From the NCBI RefSeq assembly GCF_015291725.1, contig NZ_CP030038.1, positions 3,771,001 to 3,835,000 on the forward strand: a DNA stretch of 64,000 nt, written 5' to 3'. The translations under genes and the position numbers were made by a program. The notes under the pieces were generated by a model, which was not told where the DNA came from, ran no database searches, and saw only the letters and a program-made list of their open reading frames with translations. This stretch comes from Bradyrhizobium sp. CCBAU 51765. GTDB taxonomy: Bacteria; Pseudomonadota; Alphaproteobacteria; Rhizobiales; Xanthobacteraceae. Positions 8,200 through 17,541 of the stretch are shown here, one piece after another; positions within the stretch are counted from its first letter, which is position 1, and each line of letters starts with the position of its first letter.

Positions 8200-8397
8200 T
8201 CACGTCCTGCCATTGTCGCGGATCGACAGAAGCCCGTCCTTGATGGCGAGACGGATGCCTTCCTCGATCAATGTCCGTGCGACGCCGGGAACGCTGGTGC
8301 CGTGGGTGCCCTGTCTCACCAGTTTCTCCAGATAGGCGATGGTCGAGAGCGCCAAGGTAACGGGAATGCGGTCAGTCTCGGCTTTTTCGGTGGCCAT
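8200..8397 (-). CDS. small ribbon-helix-helix-like protein
   Basis: The 65-residue protein begins with a short strand-like segment (DRIPVTLALSTIAYLEKLV). Two helices with SVPGVARTLIEEGIRLAI follow, resembling CopG/Arc-type DNA-binding folds. It lies 76 bases upstream of gcrA on the same strand and could be cotranscribed with it. A DNA-binding or antitoxin-like role is possible, but no toxin gene is adjacent. Confidence 0.65.
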   Translation of the reverse strand: MATEKAETDRIPVTLALSTIAYLEKLVRQGTHGTSVPGVARTLIEEGIRLAIKDGLLSIRDNGRT

Positions 8398-8596
8398 GGC
8401 CGAACGCTAGCCTCTTACTCGGGTACATAAAAGTAACGATTAAGACTCTATTTAGGTTCGGGGGTGGAAGTCAAATCGGCCCGCGGTCAGCAGCTTATCT
8501 CTTTGAAATGTCTTAAAAATTTTGACGCGACGCGGCGCGCCGCGGGAAGACGCGCGGCGGTTCGCTGTCGATAGGTCCGGGAACGGGTGGGGCGGC
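8398..8596. other. intergenic region, no feature
   Basis: An AT-richer stretch at 8412-8455 probably holds the promoter of the small RHH gene on the minus strand. No gene is seen. Confidence 0.4.
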
Positions 8597-9538
8597 TCAG
8601 CCGTGCACGATCGCCTTTTCGATCATGCAATGGATGCCCTTGGCGCCATTGACGGTCTGGGTCACCCGAAGATCGGCGGCCAGGCTGCACAGCGTGTAGG
8701 CGTCCTCGCGCGACAGGTTTCGCGTCTCGCCGAGCAGCGCGATCATGTCGCGCAGCGCGCGCACCACGCACTGGTCGAGGTCGGGGTCCATGGCCATGGT
8801 CATGTAGTGCGTCGCCGTCTCGGCGCGGGGGTAGTCGAGCCTGAGGTCCTTGCGCAGCGTCAGGCGGAAGCGGCCCTGGAGCGCGGTCTCGATCGCGGTG
8901 ACGCAGACTTCTCCGTCGCCCTGCACGCCATGGCCGTCGCCGCAGGAGAACATCGCGCCTGGAACGAACACCGGCAGATACAACGTCGCGCCGGCGCCGA
9001 GCTCCTTGTTGTCGAGATTGCCGCCCATCGCGCGCGGGATCAGCGAGGAGATGCGGCCCCAGGCCGGCGGCGGCGAAACGCCCATCACGCCGAAGAACGG
9101 CTTGAGAGGCAGGTCGAGGCCCCACGGCATGCGGCCGGTCATCCGCGACCGGTCGAGCGGGATGTTGAGGATGCGCGTCTCGTGGAAATCGTCGGGCAGG
9201 GTCCCGGACAGCGGCTTGATCATGTTCCAGCCCCAATCCTGCCGGAGCTGGACATCGAGGATCTCGACCGCGAGCACGTCGCCGGGCTCGGCCCCCTCGA
9301 CCGCGACCGGACCGGTGAGGATGTGGCCGGGCAGCATGCGCTCGTTCTTCGCATGAACCTCGTGCATCTCGGGCGGAATGTGAAATTTGTCCCGGTCGGG
9401 CAGCATGTCGGGGCCGCCGCTGATGGTGTCGACCGTCACCTCGTCGCCGCTGGCGATGGTGAGGACAGGCTGAAGCGCGGCTTCGAAGAAGCCCCAATGG
9501 CAGGTTTCGGGGCTGGAATGCAGGTGATGATGGGTCAT
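8597..9538 (-). CDS. acetamidase/formamidase family protein
   Basis: The 313-residue protein matches the FmdA/AmdA family, which hydrolyses formamide or short amides to ammonia. It starts MTHHHLHSSPETCHWGFFEA, followed by SGDEVTVDTISGGPDMLP, HILTGPVAVEGAEPGDVLAVEIL and a central CGDGHGVQGDGEVCVTAIE. The His and Asp residues in the latter are conserved in the metal-dependent family. No amide transporter is adjacent, so the physiological substrate is open. Confidence 0.87.
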   Translation of the reverse strand: MTHHHLHSSPETCHWGFFEAALQPVLTIASGDEVTVDTISGGPDMLPDRDKFHIPPEMHEVHAKNERMLPGHILTGPVAVEGAEPGDVLAVEILDVQLRQDWGWNMIKPLSGTLPDDFHETRILNIPLDRSRMTGRMPWGLDLPLKPFFGVMGVSPPPAWGRISSLIPRAMGGNLDNKELGAGATLYLPVFVPGAMFSCGDGHGVQGDGEVCVTAIETALQGRFRLTLRKDLRLDYPRAETATHYMTMAMDPDLDQCVVRALRDMIALLGETRNLSREDAYTLCSLAADLRVTQTVNGAKGIHCMIEKAIVHG

Positions 9539-9613
9539 TTGCCGCGTCCGCTCGGTTTCATCGGCCGCGGGCTTGACCCAACGATCGATCCTCTTTCAAG
9601 AAGATTTCTGAAG

Positions 9614-10474
9614 ATGGCGGGGCCGGTCAAGCCCTGCACAGACAGGCACGATGATTTCAGCGAGGCTCCCCTGTTTTTTGTTCTTTCCAAGACCCTCGGC
9701 GTCGCGCTGCTCCCGATCAATCTTCTGGTCGAGCTCGGGATCCTGTCCGTCGTGCTGATGGCGACGCGCTTTGCCGCGCTCGGCCGCAGGCTCGCGGTGA
9801 TCACGCTGGTGGTGCTGGGGCTCGCTGCGTTCTCGCCGCTCGGCAATCTCCTGATCTATCCGCTGGAGTCGCGCTTTCCGGCGTGGGATCCGTCGCGCGG
9901 CGCGCCCGACGGCATCATCGTGCTCGGCGGGTCCGTCGACACCGATCTGTCGGCGGCGCACCGCACGCCCGTCGTCGCGCACGCGGCCGATCGTCTGTTC
10001 GCGCCGGCCGAGCTCGCGCGGCGCTATCCGAACGCACGTATCGTCTTCACCGGAGGCTCGGCGAACCTGGTTTCGACCGAGGCGAAGGAGGCCGACTACT
10101 CTGCGCCGATCCTGGAGAATCTCGGCATACCGAAGCAGCGCCTGATCCTCGAACGCGACTCCCGCAACACCTGGGAGAATGCGATCTTCACCAAGAAATT
10201 GGTGTCGCCAAAGCCGGGCGAGCGCTGGCTCCTGGTCACGTCGGCCTTCCACATGCCGCGCTCGATGGGGATCTTCCGCAAGGCTGGATTTGACGTCGAG
10301 GCCTACCCCGTGGACTGGCGGATGGGGGGACGAGACGATCTGTTTTCCTTCACCAATGTCGGAGCGGACGGGCTGGGCCGAACCGAAGTCGCCGTCCGCG
10401 AGTGGATCGGCCTCGTGGTCTATCGTCTGATGGGCCGGACCGGCGAGTTGCTTCCGGGACCGGGCAAGGACTAG
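9614..10474 (+). CDS. YdcF-family (DUF218) membrane protein
   Basis: The 286-residue protein has two N-terminal transmembrane segments (about residues 18-45 and 50-70). A DUF218 domain follows: GIIVLGGSV, ARIVFTGGSAN, RDSRNTWENA, LLVTSAFHMPRSMGIF. Family members such as SanA, ElyC and YdcF are linked to envelope and peptidoglycan-precursor metabolism. The ATG at 9614 is chosen because the upstream extension lies antisense to the formamidase gene. Confidence 0.82.
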   Translation: MAGPVKPCTDRHDDFSEAPLFFVLSKTLGVALLPINLLVELGILSVVLMATRFAALGRRLAVITLVVLGLAAFSPLGNLLIYPLESRFPAWDPSRGAPDGIIVLGGSVDTDLSAAHRTPVVAHAADRLFAPAELARRYPNARIVFTGGSANLVSTEAKEADYSAPILENLGIPKQRLILERDSRNTWENAIFTKKLVSPKPGERWLLVTSAFHMPRSMGIFRKAGFDVEAYPVDWRMGGRDDLFSFTNVGADGLGRTEVAVREWIGLVVYRLMGRTGELLPGPGKD

Positions 10475-10530
10475 AACGAGGGTCGCAAAACAACAACACA
10501 CGGCGCGATCGCCGGCCGGGAGGGACCGCC

Positions 10531-11313
10531 ATGCAGGAGCAGAGCGCAGAGAGGATCGATCTTGCCGGCCTCGTCGCCGACCTCAACAGCCTGCTGCGGC
10601 TGAAGACGACGGTGATCGGCATGAAGCTGTTCGCAACGGCCGCGGAGATGGAGGCGATCCCGAAGATCCGGCGTCCGAACGCAATCCACACCACCGATCA
10701 GATCGTCAGCATGGCCGCGCGCCTCGGATGGACCGTCGGCATCACCGCCGACGACCTCGTCGGCGCGCAATGCCGCGCGGTGATCGGCCTTGCGCCGCAG
10801 GACGAGAAATGGCTCGCCGGCGAAAACTATGTCGGGGTCTGGCACGGTACCGCAGAGGATGCGCGCAGGCGTCAGGAGGCGCTGGATGTGGTTCCGTTCG
10901 GGCAATATCAGGCGCTCGCCGTCAGTCCGCTCGCGAGCGGACGGCTCGATCCGCCCGACATCTGCCTGGTCTATGCGACGCCCGGGCAGATGATCATCCT
11001 GATCAACGGGCTGCAATATACCGGCTACAGGAAGTTCGAATGGGGCGTGGTCGGCGAGACCGCATGCGCGGATTCCTGGGGGCGGGCGCTCAAGACCGGG
11101 GAGCCCAGCCTGTCCTTGCCATGCTATGCCGAACGGCGCTATGGCGGCGTGCCGGACGAGGAGATGCTGATGGCCTTGAAGCCGTCGCATCTCGCCAAGG
11201 CAGTCGAAGGCATGAAGGCGCTGGCCAGGAACGGCCTGCGCTATCCGATCCCGCCCTATGGCATTCAAAGCGACGTCCGTGCCGGCATGGGCGTGAGTTA
11301 CGCGAAGAAGTAA
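10531..11313 (+). CDS. DUF169 domain protein
   Basis: The 260-residue protein has the DUF169 hallmarks: LKTTVIGMKL near residue 30, a central region with a conserved Cys (AQCRAVIGL), and GETACADSWGRAL and LSLPCYAERRYGG near the C-terminus. The clustered Cys suggest a metal or redox cofactor. The function of the family is not established. Start at ATG 10531 with GGGAGGGA upstream. The downstream reductase begins ten bases after the stop, so the two are probably one transcript. Confidence 0.82.
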   Translation: MQEQSAERIDLAGLVADLNSLLRLKTTVIGMKLFATAAEMEAIPKIRRPNAIHTTDQIVSMAARLGWTVGITADDLVGAQCRAVIGLAPQDEKWLAGENYVGVWHGTAEDARRRQEALDVVPFGQYQALAVSPLASGRLDPPDICLVYATPGQMIILINGLQYTGYRKFEWGVVGETACADSWGRALKTGEPSLSLPCYAERRYGGVPDEEMLMALKPSHLAKAVEGMKALARNGLRYPIPPYGIQSDVRAGMGVSYAKK

Positions 11314-11322
11314 AGGCCGACC

Positions 11323-12501
11323 ATGAGCTCTGCGAAATTCGACATCGTCGTCTACGGCGCGACCGGCTTTACCGGCCAGCTCGTCGCCGAATATCTGACG
11401 GCGCACTACAAGGACGACAAGTCCCTGAAATGGGCGATGGCGGGCCGCAGCCTCGACAAGCTGAAATCGGTGCGCGACGCGATCGGTGCGCCCGCGGATA
11501 CGCCGTTGATCGTGGCGGATGCGTCGGATGCGGCGTCGCTGAAGGCGATGGTGGTGCAGACCAAGTCGGTGATCACGACGGTGGGGCCGTATCAGTTCTA
11601 TGGCGAGGATCTGTTAACTGCCTGCGTCGCTGCGGGCGTGGATTATTTCGATCTCTGCGGCGAGCCGGTCTGGATGCGGCAGATGATCGACAAGTACGAG
11701 GCGGCGGCCAAGGCGAGCGGCGCGCGCATCGTGTTCTCCTGCGGCTACGACTCCGTGCCGTTCGAGCTCGGCACGTTCTTCGTGCAGGAAGAGGCCAGGC
11801 GCGTGTTCGGTGCGCCGGCCGCGCGCGTGAAGGGCCGTGTGCGCGACATGCGCGGCACGCTGTCAGGCGGCACCGCGGCGAGTGCCAAAGCGACTTTCGA
11901 TGCGGTCGCCAAGGATCTCAGCCTCGTCGCCATTCTCAACGATCATTTTGCGCTGACGCCTGGTTTCACCGGCCCGAAGCAGCCCAAGGGCAACAGGGCG
12001 GCTTACGAGGAGGACCTGCAATCCTGGGCAGCGCCGTTCATGATGGCGCTGATCAACACCCGCAACGTCCATCGTTCCAACATGCTGATGGGCTTTCCCT
12101 ACGGCAAGGACTTCGTCTACGACGAGATGGTCCTGACCGGTCCCGGCGAGGAGGGCGAGGCCAACGCCAAGCGCGTGATGGCGGTCAACGCCGAGAAGAC
12201 CGGCCCGAACGCGCCGAAGCCGGGCGAGGGCCCGTCGAAGGAAGAGCGCGAGAACGGCTTGTTCGATCTGCTCTACGTCGCGATCGCACCGGACGGACGC
12301 CAGGTCCGCGCCGGCGTCACCGGCGACCGCGATCCCGGCTACGGCTCGACCTCCAAGATGATCTCCGAATGCGCGATCTGCCTGCTGCGCGATGCGACGG
12401 ATGTTCCGGGCGGCTTCTGGACGCCGGGCGCAGCGATGCAGCACAAACTGATCAAGCGGCTGCAGGACAATGCGGGGCTGACGTTCAGGGTGGAGAAGTA
12501 G
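11323..12501 (+). CDS. saccharopine-dehydrogenase-type oxidoreductase
   Basis: The 392-residue protein opens with a Rossmann motif GATGFTG (residues 12-18). It continues with FSCGYDSVPFELG and GTLSGGTAASAK, which are typical of the trans-acting enoyl-reductase/saccharopine-dehydrogenase-like family. These proteins are NAD(P)-dependent and often act on lipid or polyketide intermediates. It sits directly behind the DUF169 gene (nine-base gap), which implies a shared pathway, unidentified here. Confidence 0.82.
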   Translation: MSSAKFDIVVYGATGFTGQLVAEYLTAHYKDDKSLKWAMAGRSLDKLKSVRDAIGAPADTPLIVADASDAASLKAMVVQTKSVITTVGPYQFYGEDLLTACVAAGVDYFDLCGEPVWMRQMIDKYEAAAKASGARIVFSCGYDSVPFELGTFFVQEEARRVFGAPAARVKGRVRDMRGTLSGGTAASAKATFDAVAKDLSLVAILNDHFALTPGFTGPKQPKGNRAAYEEDLQSWAAPFMMALINTRNVHRSNMLMGFPYGKDFVYDEMVLTGPGEEGEANAKRVMAVNAEKTGPNAPKPGEGPSKEERENGLFDLLYVAIAPDGRQVRAGVTGDRDPGYGSTSKMISECAICLLRDATDVPGGFWTPGAAMQHKLIKRLQDNAGLTFRVEK

Positions 12502-12525
12502 GCGCAGTCGCGCGCCACACCTGCG

Positions 12526-12644
12526 CTGTCATCGCCCGGCTTTGACCGGGCGATCCAGTATTCCAGGGACCGGCGTTGGAGAGCTCACTCTTGCCACATC
12601 CGCCGCGACGTACTGGACGCCCCGGTCAAGCCGAGGCATGACAG
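12526..12644. repeat. palindromic intergenic repeat, family A copy 1
   Basis: A 119-base element has terminal inverted repeats CTGTCAT/ATGACAG and inner arms CGCCCGG ... GACCGGGCG and ATCCAGTA ... TACTGGA. A second copy occurs at 15738-15859. It resembles MITE- or REP-like intergenic elements common in Bradyrhizobium. Confidence 0.8.
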
Positions 12645-12656
12645 CGTCAGTTGCCG

Positions 12657-13853
12657 CTACACCGTCCGCGCGTCATACGCGTACATGAACTCCATGCTCT
12701 TCGAGCCCAGCGGCAGCAGCCATTTCATCATCTGATTGCGCATCCACGCGCCGGTGGCGCTGAACTCGCGCTTGCTGTTGCCGTTGCGACGCGCCATCGC
12801 GACGATCTTCTCGGTACGCGGACGGCGCTCGGCCTCGAAGGCCTGGAAGGTGGCGCCTAGCTCCTGGCCCTCCTGCATCAGCCGCGCGAGGCGCATCGCA
12901 TCTTCGAGCGCCAGCGAGGCGCCCTGGCCGGCATGGGGACTGGTCGCGTGCGCGGCATCGCCGATCAGCAGCGAGCGCTTGCGCGACCAGGTCGGCAACG
13001 TGGCGACGTCGAGCGTGTCGCTGACGACGATGTTCTCGGCGGCTTCGATGATGGCGGGGATCGGATCGTGCCAGTTGCGGTGGAATTCGCGCAGATGCTG
13101 CTTCAGCGTCGCTTGGTCGCGCGCGCGGAAGCTCGCGGCGTCCATGCTGTGCGCAGGCTGCGTGCTCCACCACATCACGCCGTCCGCGGGATCGGGGCTG
13201 CAATGTCCGTAGCCAAAGAAGCCGCTCTGGCCGAACGTGGTCTCGACGTGCTGGCCGATCGATCTGCCGTCGAGCACGGCATGCGGCACGAAGCCGGCAA
13301 AGCCGATCAGACCGGTATTGAATGGCTGCGGGCCGTCCGGGATCACCTGGCGGCGCACGACGGAGTGCACGCCGTCGGCGCCGATCAGGAAGTCGCCTTC
13401 GGCCGTGGTGCCGTCGGCGAAATAGGCGATGATCGGCTGGTCACCGCGGTCCTCGATCTTGATCAGGCGCTTCTCGAAATAGAGCGAGACGCAGGCGCAC
13501 CAGGCCTTGTCGATCAGGATCTCGTTCAGCGCGGCGCGTGAGACGTTGACGGCCGGCTGGCCGAAGCGCCGGGCCATGTCGCGGTTGATCGAGCCGAGCT
13601 TCTCGCCGTCCTGCGAATAGAAGTCGAAGGCTTCCGCGACCGAGCCGCGGCTGATCAATTCGTTCGCAAGCCCGATCTCGTCCAAGACATGCATGCCGTT
13701 CGGCGCGATCTGAAGGCCGCCGCCGATGCCTTTCGCATAAGGCCAGGCCTCGTAGATCGCGGACTCTATGCCGGCGCGGCGCAGCAGGATCGCGACGACG
13801 GGCCCGGCGATGCCGGCGCCGATGATCAGGGCCTTGCGGGGACGGTGCGACAT
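12657..13853 (-). CDS. FAD-dependent monooxygenase (aromatic hydroxylase type)
   Basis: The 398-residue group A flavoprotein monooxygenase has GAGIAG near residue 12 (ADP binding), IGADGVHSVVRR mid-protein, and LIGDAAHATSPHAGQGASLALEDA (flavin and NADPH contacts). It resembles salicylate and 3-hydroxybenzoate hydroxylases. It is divergent from a MarR regulator with palindromes between them, a common arrangement for aromatic-inducible catabolic genes. The substrate is unknown. Confidence 0.88.
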   Translation of the reverse strand: MSHRPRKALIIGAGIAGPVVAILLRRAGIESAIYEAWPYAKGIGGGLQIAPNGMHVLDEIGLANELISRGSVAEAFDFYSQDGEKLGSINRDMARRFGQPAVNVSRAALNEILIDKAWCACVSLYFEKRLIKIEDRGDQPIIAYFADGTTAEGDFLIGADGVHSVVRRQVIPDGPQPFNTGLIGFAGFVPHAVLDGRSIGQHVETTFGQSGFFGYGHCSPDPADGVMWWSTQPAHSMDAASFRARDQATLKQHLREFHRNWHDPIPAIIEAAENIVVSDTLDVATLPTWSRKRSLLIGDAAHATSPHAGQGASLALEDAMRLARLMQEGQELGATFQAFEAERRPRTEKIVAMARRNGNSKREFSATGAWMRNQMMKWLLPLGSKSMEFMYAYDARTV

Positions 13854-13896
13854 GGCTTGCTCCCGACGTTTGCGTGGTGCTAGGAGAAATTACGGC

Positions 13897-13939
13897 CACT
13901 AAATCTCTTAGTGGCTAAGATATATATTGACTAAGAGAT
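13897..13939. promoter_or_regulatory. palindromic operator cluster between monooxygenase and MarR genes
   Basis: Two inverted repeats overlap here. ATCTCTTAGT (13903-13912) pairs with ACTAAGAGAT (13930-13939). CCACTAA (13897-13903) pairs with TTAGTGG (13909-13915). TATATAT lies between the arms of the longer one and could be a -10 box. The symmetry and the divergent genes suggest MarR binding sites controlling both directions. Confidence 0.6.
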
Positions 13940-13949
13940 GAGGTGGGCC

Positions 13950-14477
13950 TTGTCAAGGACGAAGGCGCGCGCTGCGCTGCTGCAGGAGCTCGAGGACGCC
14001 ATGCGCAGGTCCTCCGCGCAGGGCGTGCTCTACGGGCAGACCGTTGCCAACGTTGCCGGAATTGCCAATTCCGATCTCGAATGCATGGACATCCTGTATC
14101 TCGAAGGCCGCGTCACCGCAGGGAGGCTCGCCGAGGTCACGGGCCTCACGACCGGCGCCATCACCGGCGTGGTCGACCGGCTCGAAAAGGCCGGGCTGGT
14201 GCGCCGTGAGCGCGACGAGAAAGACCGCCGCAAGGTGTTCATTTCCGTCGTGCCGGAGAAGGCCATGAAGATCGGTGAGCTCTATGTGCCGATGCAGCAG
14301 GCGATGGAGAAGGTTTTCGGCGCCTATTCGGAGGAGGAACTGCGCTTGCTGCTGCGCTTCGCCAATGAGGGCTACAAGGGCGTGCTGGCGGCAACCGAGG
14401 CGCTGAAGGGGCTGCTCGATACGCCGCCGGAAAAGCGTCCCGCTCTCAAGCTGAAGGCGCCTCGTCGTCAGCCTTGA
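13950..14477 (+). CDS. MarR-family transcriptional regulator
   Basis: The protein has a winged helix with TAGRLAEVTGLTTGAITGVVDRLEKAGLVRRERDEKDRRKVFIS, the MarR recognition helix and wing. The ATG at 13938 lies inside an operator arm and has no ribosome-binding site. The TTG at 13950 is preceded by GAGGTGGG and gives a 175-residue protein, so it is preferred. It probably represses the divergent monooxygenase and itself. Its 3' end overlaps the convergent polymerase gene by 32 bases. Confidence 0.8.
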   Translation: MSRTKARAALLQELEDAMRRSSAQGVLYGQTVANVAGIANSDLECMDILYLEGRVTAGRLAEVTGLTTGAITGVVDRLEKAGLVRRERDEKDRRKVFISVVPEKAMKIGELYVPMQQAMEKVFGAYSEEELRLLLRFANEGYKGVLAATEALKGLLDTPPEKRPALKLKAPRRQP

Positions 14478-15702
14478 TCTTGTAGGCCTGCGCGGCCGCG
14501 ATCATGCCCCACATCGCGCCCAGCATCATCCAGAAGTGCCGCCAGTGATCGGTGTCGATCACGAAGCTCTCGCCGACGGTGCCGAGGAAGGCGGAGAACA
14601 CCGCGAGATAGGCGCGCTGCCAGGGCACACGGATGAAGATGTGCCGGAAGCCCATGATGACGGTGGTGAAGACCAGCGCGGGATAGCACACGCCGGAAAG
14701 CCAGCCGCCGGACATGAAGGCGTTCAGGTAGGAGTTGTGGGTGTCCTCTGGGAAGAAGCGGTGGAATTGCAGGGGGCCGATCCCGAACGGCAGGTCGAGC
14801 GCCATCTCCGCGCCGAGGATGTGTCGGCCGAACCGGCCGAAGCGGCCTTCGTCATAGCTCTGATCGAAGCTCGCGCGCTGCTTGAACATCTCGGCGGTGG
14901 AATCGAACGACAGCAGCACCGCGATCAGCGCGAGGCCCAGCACCGCGGCGACGATCGCCAAGACGATGATGCGCGAGCGCTGCGCATTGGTTCGGCTGGT
15001 CAGCACCATTAGCGCCAGCATGAAGGCGGAGGTCAGCACCAATCCGCCCCAGGCGGCGCGGGAGAAGGCGAGCAGGATCGCCAGCGACATGATACCGAAA
15101 GCGATGACGTTGCGGGACGCCTTGCCGAACTTGTCTGAGACCACGCTTTGGAGCGCGAACAGCGCCGGCAGGATCAGGAAGGCGCCGAGCACGTTGGGGT
15201 CCTTGAACGTGCCGCGCGCGCGTCCGTAGAGCGTCAGGAGGTCGTTGCCGCCGGGCACGAGGTGGAAGTAGCCGGCGACCGCCAGGAGCGAGGCCACCAT
15301 CGCGCCGACCACGAGCCCGCGGCGGAGCATGTCGAGCCGGGCCGCCGTGTCTTCCGAAATGACCATCGCGAAGAACACCACGGTCACCGCCATGTACCAG
15401 GAGGTCGCGATCCAGGTCACCACCTCGGGCTTATCGAATAGCGGGATCGCGCTGATGGTGTAGCCCACATTGAGCAGAACCAGCAGCGCTACCAGCGGCA
15501 TCAGCGCGAGCCGCAGGCGCAGGCCGGTGGCGAAGAAGGTGACGGTCGCGAGCAGCGTCGCGATCTCGTAGGGGCTCGGTTCGATGAAGACGATCGCGCC
15601 GGAGGCGCCGACCAGCCACACCAGCGCGCGCTGCAGCGCAAGCACGCCGGGCGCAGCCGGTGCGGCCAATTTCACTTCACCGGCTGTCGCCGCATACGCC
15701 AT
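14446..15702 (-). CDS. O-antigen ligase/polymerase-like polysaccharide protein
   Basis: This 418-residue polytopic membrane protein has about ten hydrophobic segments. It shows the Wzy_C/O-antigen-ligase signatures GRARGTFKDPNVLGAFLI, then the periplasmic loop SFDQSYDEGRFGRFGRH and EDTHNSYLNAF. It would polymerise or ligate undecaprenyl-linked oligosaccharides on the periplasmic face. It is transcribed toward the MarR gene and away from the sugar-transferase genes, from which it is separated by a palindromic repeat. Confidence 0.85.
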   Translation of the reverse strand: MAYAATAGEVKLAAPAAPGVLALQRALVWLVGASGAIVFIEPSPYEIATLLATVTFFATGLRLRLALMPLVALLVLLNVGYTISAIPLFDKPEVVTWIATSWYMAVTVVFFAMVISEDTAARLDMLRRGLVVGAMVASLLAVAGYFHLVPGGNDLLTLYGRARGTFKDPNVLGAFLILPALFALQSVVSDKFGKASRNVIAFGIMSLAILLAFSRAAWGGLVLTSAFMLALMVLTSRTNAQRSRIIVLAIVAAVLGLALIAVLLSFDSTAEMFKQRASFDQSYDEGRFGRFGRHILGAEMALDLPFGIGPLQFHRFFPEDTHNSYLNAFMSGGWLSGVCYPALVFTTVIMGFRHIFIRVPWQRAYLAVFSAFLGTVGESFVIDTDHWRHFWMMLGAMWGMIAAAQAYKIKADDEAPSA

Positions 15703-15737
15703 TACACGCTCACGCTACTCGTACGCTACAAACACAG

Positions 15738-15859
15738 CTGTCATCGCCCGGCTTGACCGGGCGATCCAGTACTCTGCGGCGCCTATCGTGAAGAACGGCT
15801 GGCGCCGCGGCGTACTGGATGCCCCGCCCCAGTGCGCAATTGCAAGGCGGGGGCATGAC
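15738..15859. repeat. palindromic intergenic repeat, family A copy 2
   Basis: A 122-base element starts CTGTCATCGCCCGGCTTGAC and ends GGGGCATGAC. It is nearly identical at both ends to the copy at 12526-12644, while the centres differ. It lies between two exopolysaccharide genes on the same strand. Confidence 0.8.
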
Positions 15860-15872
15860 CGGGAAACTCAAT

Positions 15873-17423
15873 TCAATACGCGTTCTCGTTCTTGGTCAGC
15901 AGCGAGATCGGCGTCTTCAGGAGGATGTAGAGGTCGAACAGCACCGACCAGTTCTCGATGTAATAGAGGTCGAACTCGACGCGCTTCTGGATCTTCTCTT
16001 CATTGTCGATCTCGCCGCGCCAGCCGTTGATCTGGGCCCAGCCGGTAATGCCTGGCTTGACGCGGTGGCGGGCGAAATAGCCGTCGACGGCTTCGTCGAA
16101 CAGACGGCTTTGGAGCTTGCCCTGCACCGCATGCGGCCGCGGGCCGACCAGCGAGAGATTGCCTGAAAACACCACGTTGAAGAGCTGCGGCAGCTCGTCG
16201 AGGCTGGTCTTACGGATGAAGCGGCCGACGCGGGTGACGCGCGGATCGTTCTTGGTCACGACCTTCGATGCGGTCGGGTCGGCCTGATGATGGTACATCG
16301 AGCGGAATTTGTAGACGTCGATGCGCTCGTTGTTGAAGCCGAAGCGCTTCTGGCGGAACAACACCGGGCCGGGGCTGTCGAGCTTCACCGCCAGCGCCAC
16401 CAGTCCCATCACCGGCAGCGCTGCGAGCAGCGCGAGGCTGCCGACGAGGCGGTCGAACAGCCACTTCATCACCAGATCCCAGTCGGTGATCGGCGCCTCG
16501 AACACGTCCAGTGTCGGCACCTCGCCGAGATAGGAATAGGAGCGGGGACGGAAACGCAGCTTGTTGGTGTGCGCGGACAGGCGAATGTCGACCGGCAGCA
16601 CCCAGAGCTTCTTCAGCATCTCCAGGATGCGCGTTTCCGCCGAGATCGGCAGCGCGAACAGCACGAGGTCGACGCGGGTGCGGCGGGCGAACTCGACGAT
16701 GTCGTCGACCTTGCCGAGCTTGCGCGCGCCGGCGCAGGTGTCGAGCGCGCGGCTGTCGTTGCGGTCGTCGAACACGCCGAGCACGTGGATGTCGGAGTCT
16801 TCCTGCGCCTTCAGCGCCTCGACCAGCTGCTCGCCGTTGCTGTCGGAGCCGACGATGATGGTGCGGCGGTCGAGCCGGCCCTGGCGCGCCCAGCGACGCA
16901 CCAGCGCGCGCAGCGCCAGGCGCTCGGCCATCAGCGCGGCAAGTCCGAGGAAGTAGAAGGCGGCAAGCCACAGCCGCGAGATTTCGCTGCCGTACTTGGC
17001 GAAAAAGGAGATGCCGATGAACAGCAGGAAAACGAAGGACCAGGACGAGATCATCCGCGTCATCTGCCGCAGCTGACCACGGAACAGCTGCACCTGGTAG
17101 ATATCGGCGGCCTGGAAGCAGACCACGGCAGCGACCGCGACGGCGACGACCTCGACGGGATAGATCCAGCTGAAGGCGCCGGAGAGCGGCATGACATAGC
17201 CGACATAGAGCGCAATGCCGACGAGGCTCAGCAGCACGAAGTCGGCCAGACGGACGAAACCGGCGATCACGACCGGCGAATAGGCGCGGGCGACCTTCTG
17301 GTTGACCACGTCGAGCGCGGCAGGCGAGAGCCGGCGACGGCGCTCCACGAAGGACTGGTCAGCCGGTTTTGCCGCGGCACTGGTCGCGGCATCGAGCATC
17401 GAGCGTGCGTTGAGCGGTTCCAC
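15873..17423 (-). CDS. undecaprenyl-phosphate sugar phosphotransferase (WcaJ/ExoY type)
   Basis: The protein has four to five N-terminal membrane spans and a CoA-binding-like Rossmann segment (RRTIIVGSDSNGEQLVEALK). Its C-terminal bacterial sugar transferase domain contains RQKRFGFNNERIDVYKFRSM, SLDELPQLFNV, LSLVGPRPHA and KPGITGWAQINGWRG. It starts repeat-unit assembly by transferring hexose-1-phosphate to the lipid carrier. The frame is open to 17507, but the GTG at 17423 (VEPLNARSMLD) is the likeliest start. The final six residues NENAY lie next to the repeat. Confidence 0.85.
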   Translation of the reverse strand: MEPLNARSMLDAATSAAAKPADQSFVERRRRLSPAALDVVNQKVARAYSPVVIAGFVRLADFVLLSLVGIALYVGYVMPLSGAFSWIYPVEVVAVAVAAVVCFQAADIYQVQLFRGQLRQMTRMISSWSFVFLLFIGISFFAKYGSEISRLWLAAFYFLGLAALMAERLALRALVRRWARQGRLDRRTIIVGSDSNGEQLVEALKAQEDSDIHVLGVFDDRNDSRALDTCAGARKLGKVDDIVEFARRTRVDLVLFALPISAETRILEMLKKLWVLPVDIRLSAHTNKLRFRPRSYSYLGEVPTLDVFEAPITDWDLVMKWLFDRLVGSLALLAALPVMGLVALAVKLDSPGPVLFRQKRFGFNNERIDVYKFRSMYHHQADPTASKVVTKNDPRVTRVGRFIRKTSLDELPQLFNVVFSGNLSLVGPRPHAVQGKLQSRLFDEAVDGYFARHRVKPGITGWAQINGWRGEIDNEEKIQKRVEFDLYYIENWSVLFDLYILLKTPISLLTKNENAY

Positions 17424-17541
17424 GGGTGTCCACGTCCATTCCAAAGCCCGCGGCACGGTCTTGCGCGCCCCGGGCAGGCATCCCCTGGCGCCTCGATTAT
17501 CGAACAAATCGGAAGATTTTCTAAAGCGAGCTTAAGGATGG

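Noticed and set aside
8522..9613. Long N-terminal extension of the YdcF-like protein
   Set aside because: It is antisense to the formamidase gene and its sequence is biased noise. The membrane spans start after 9614.
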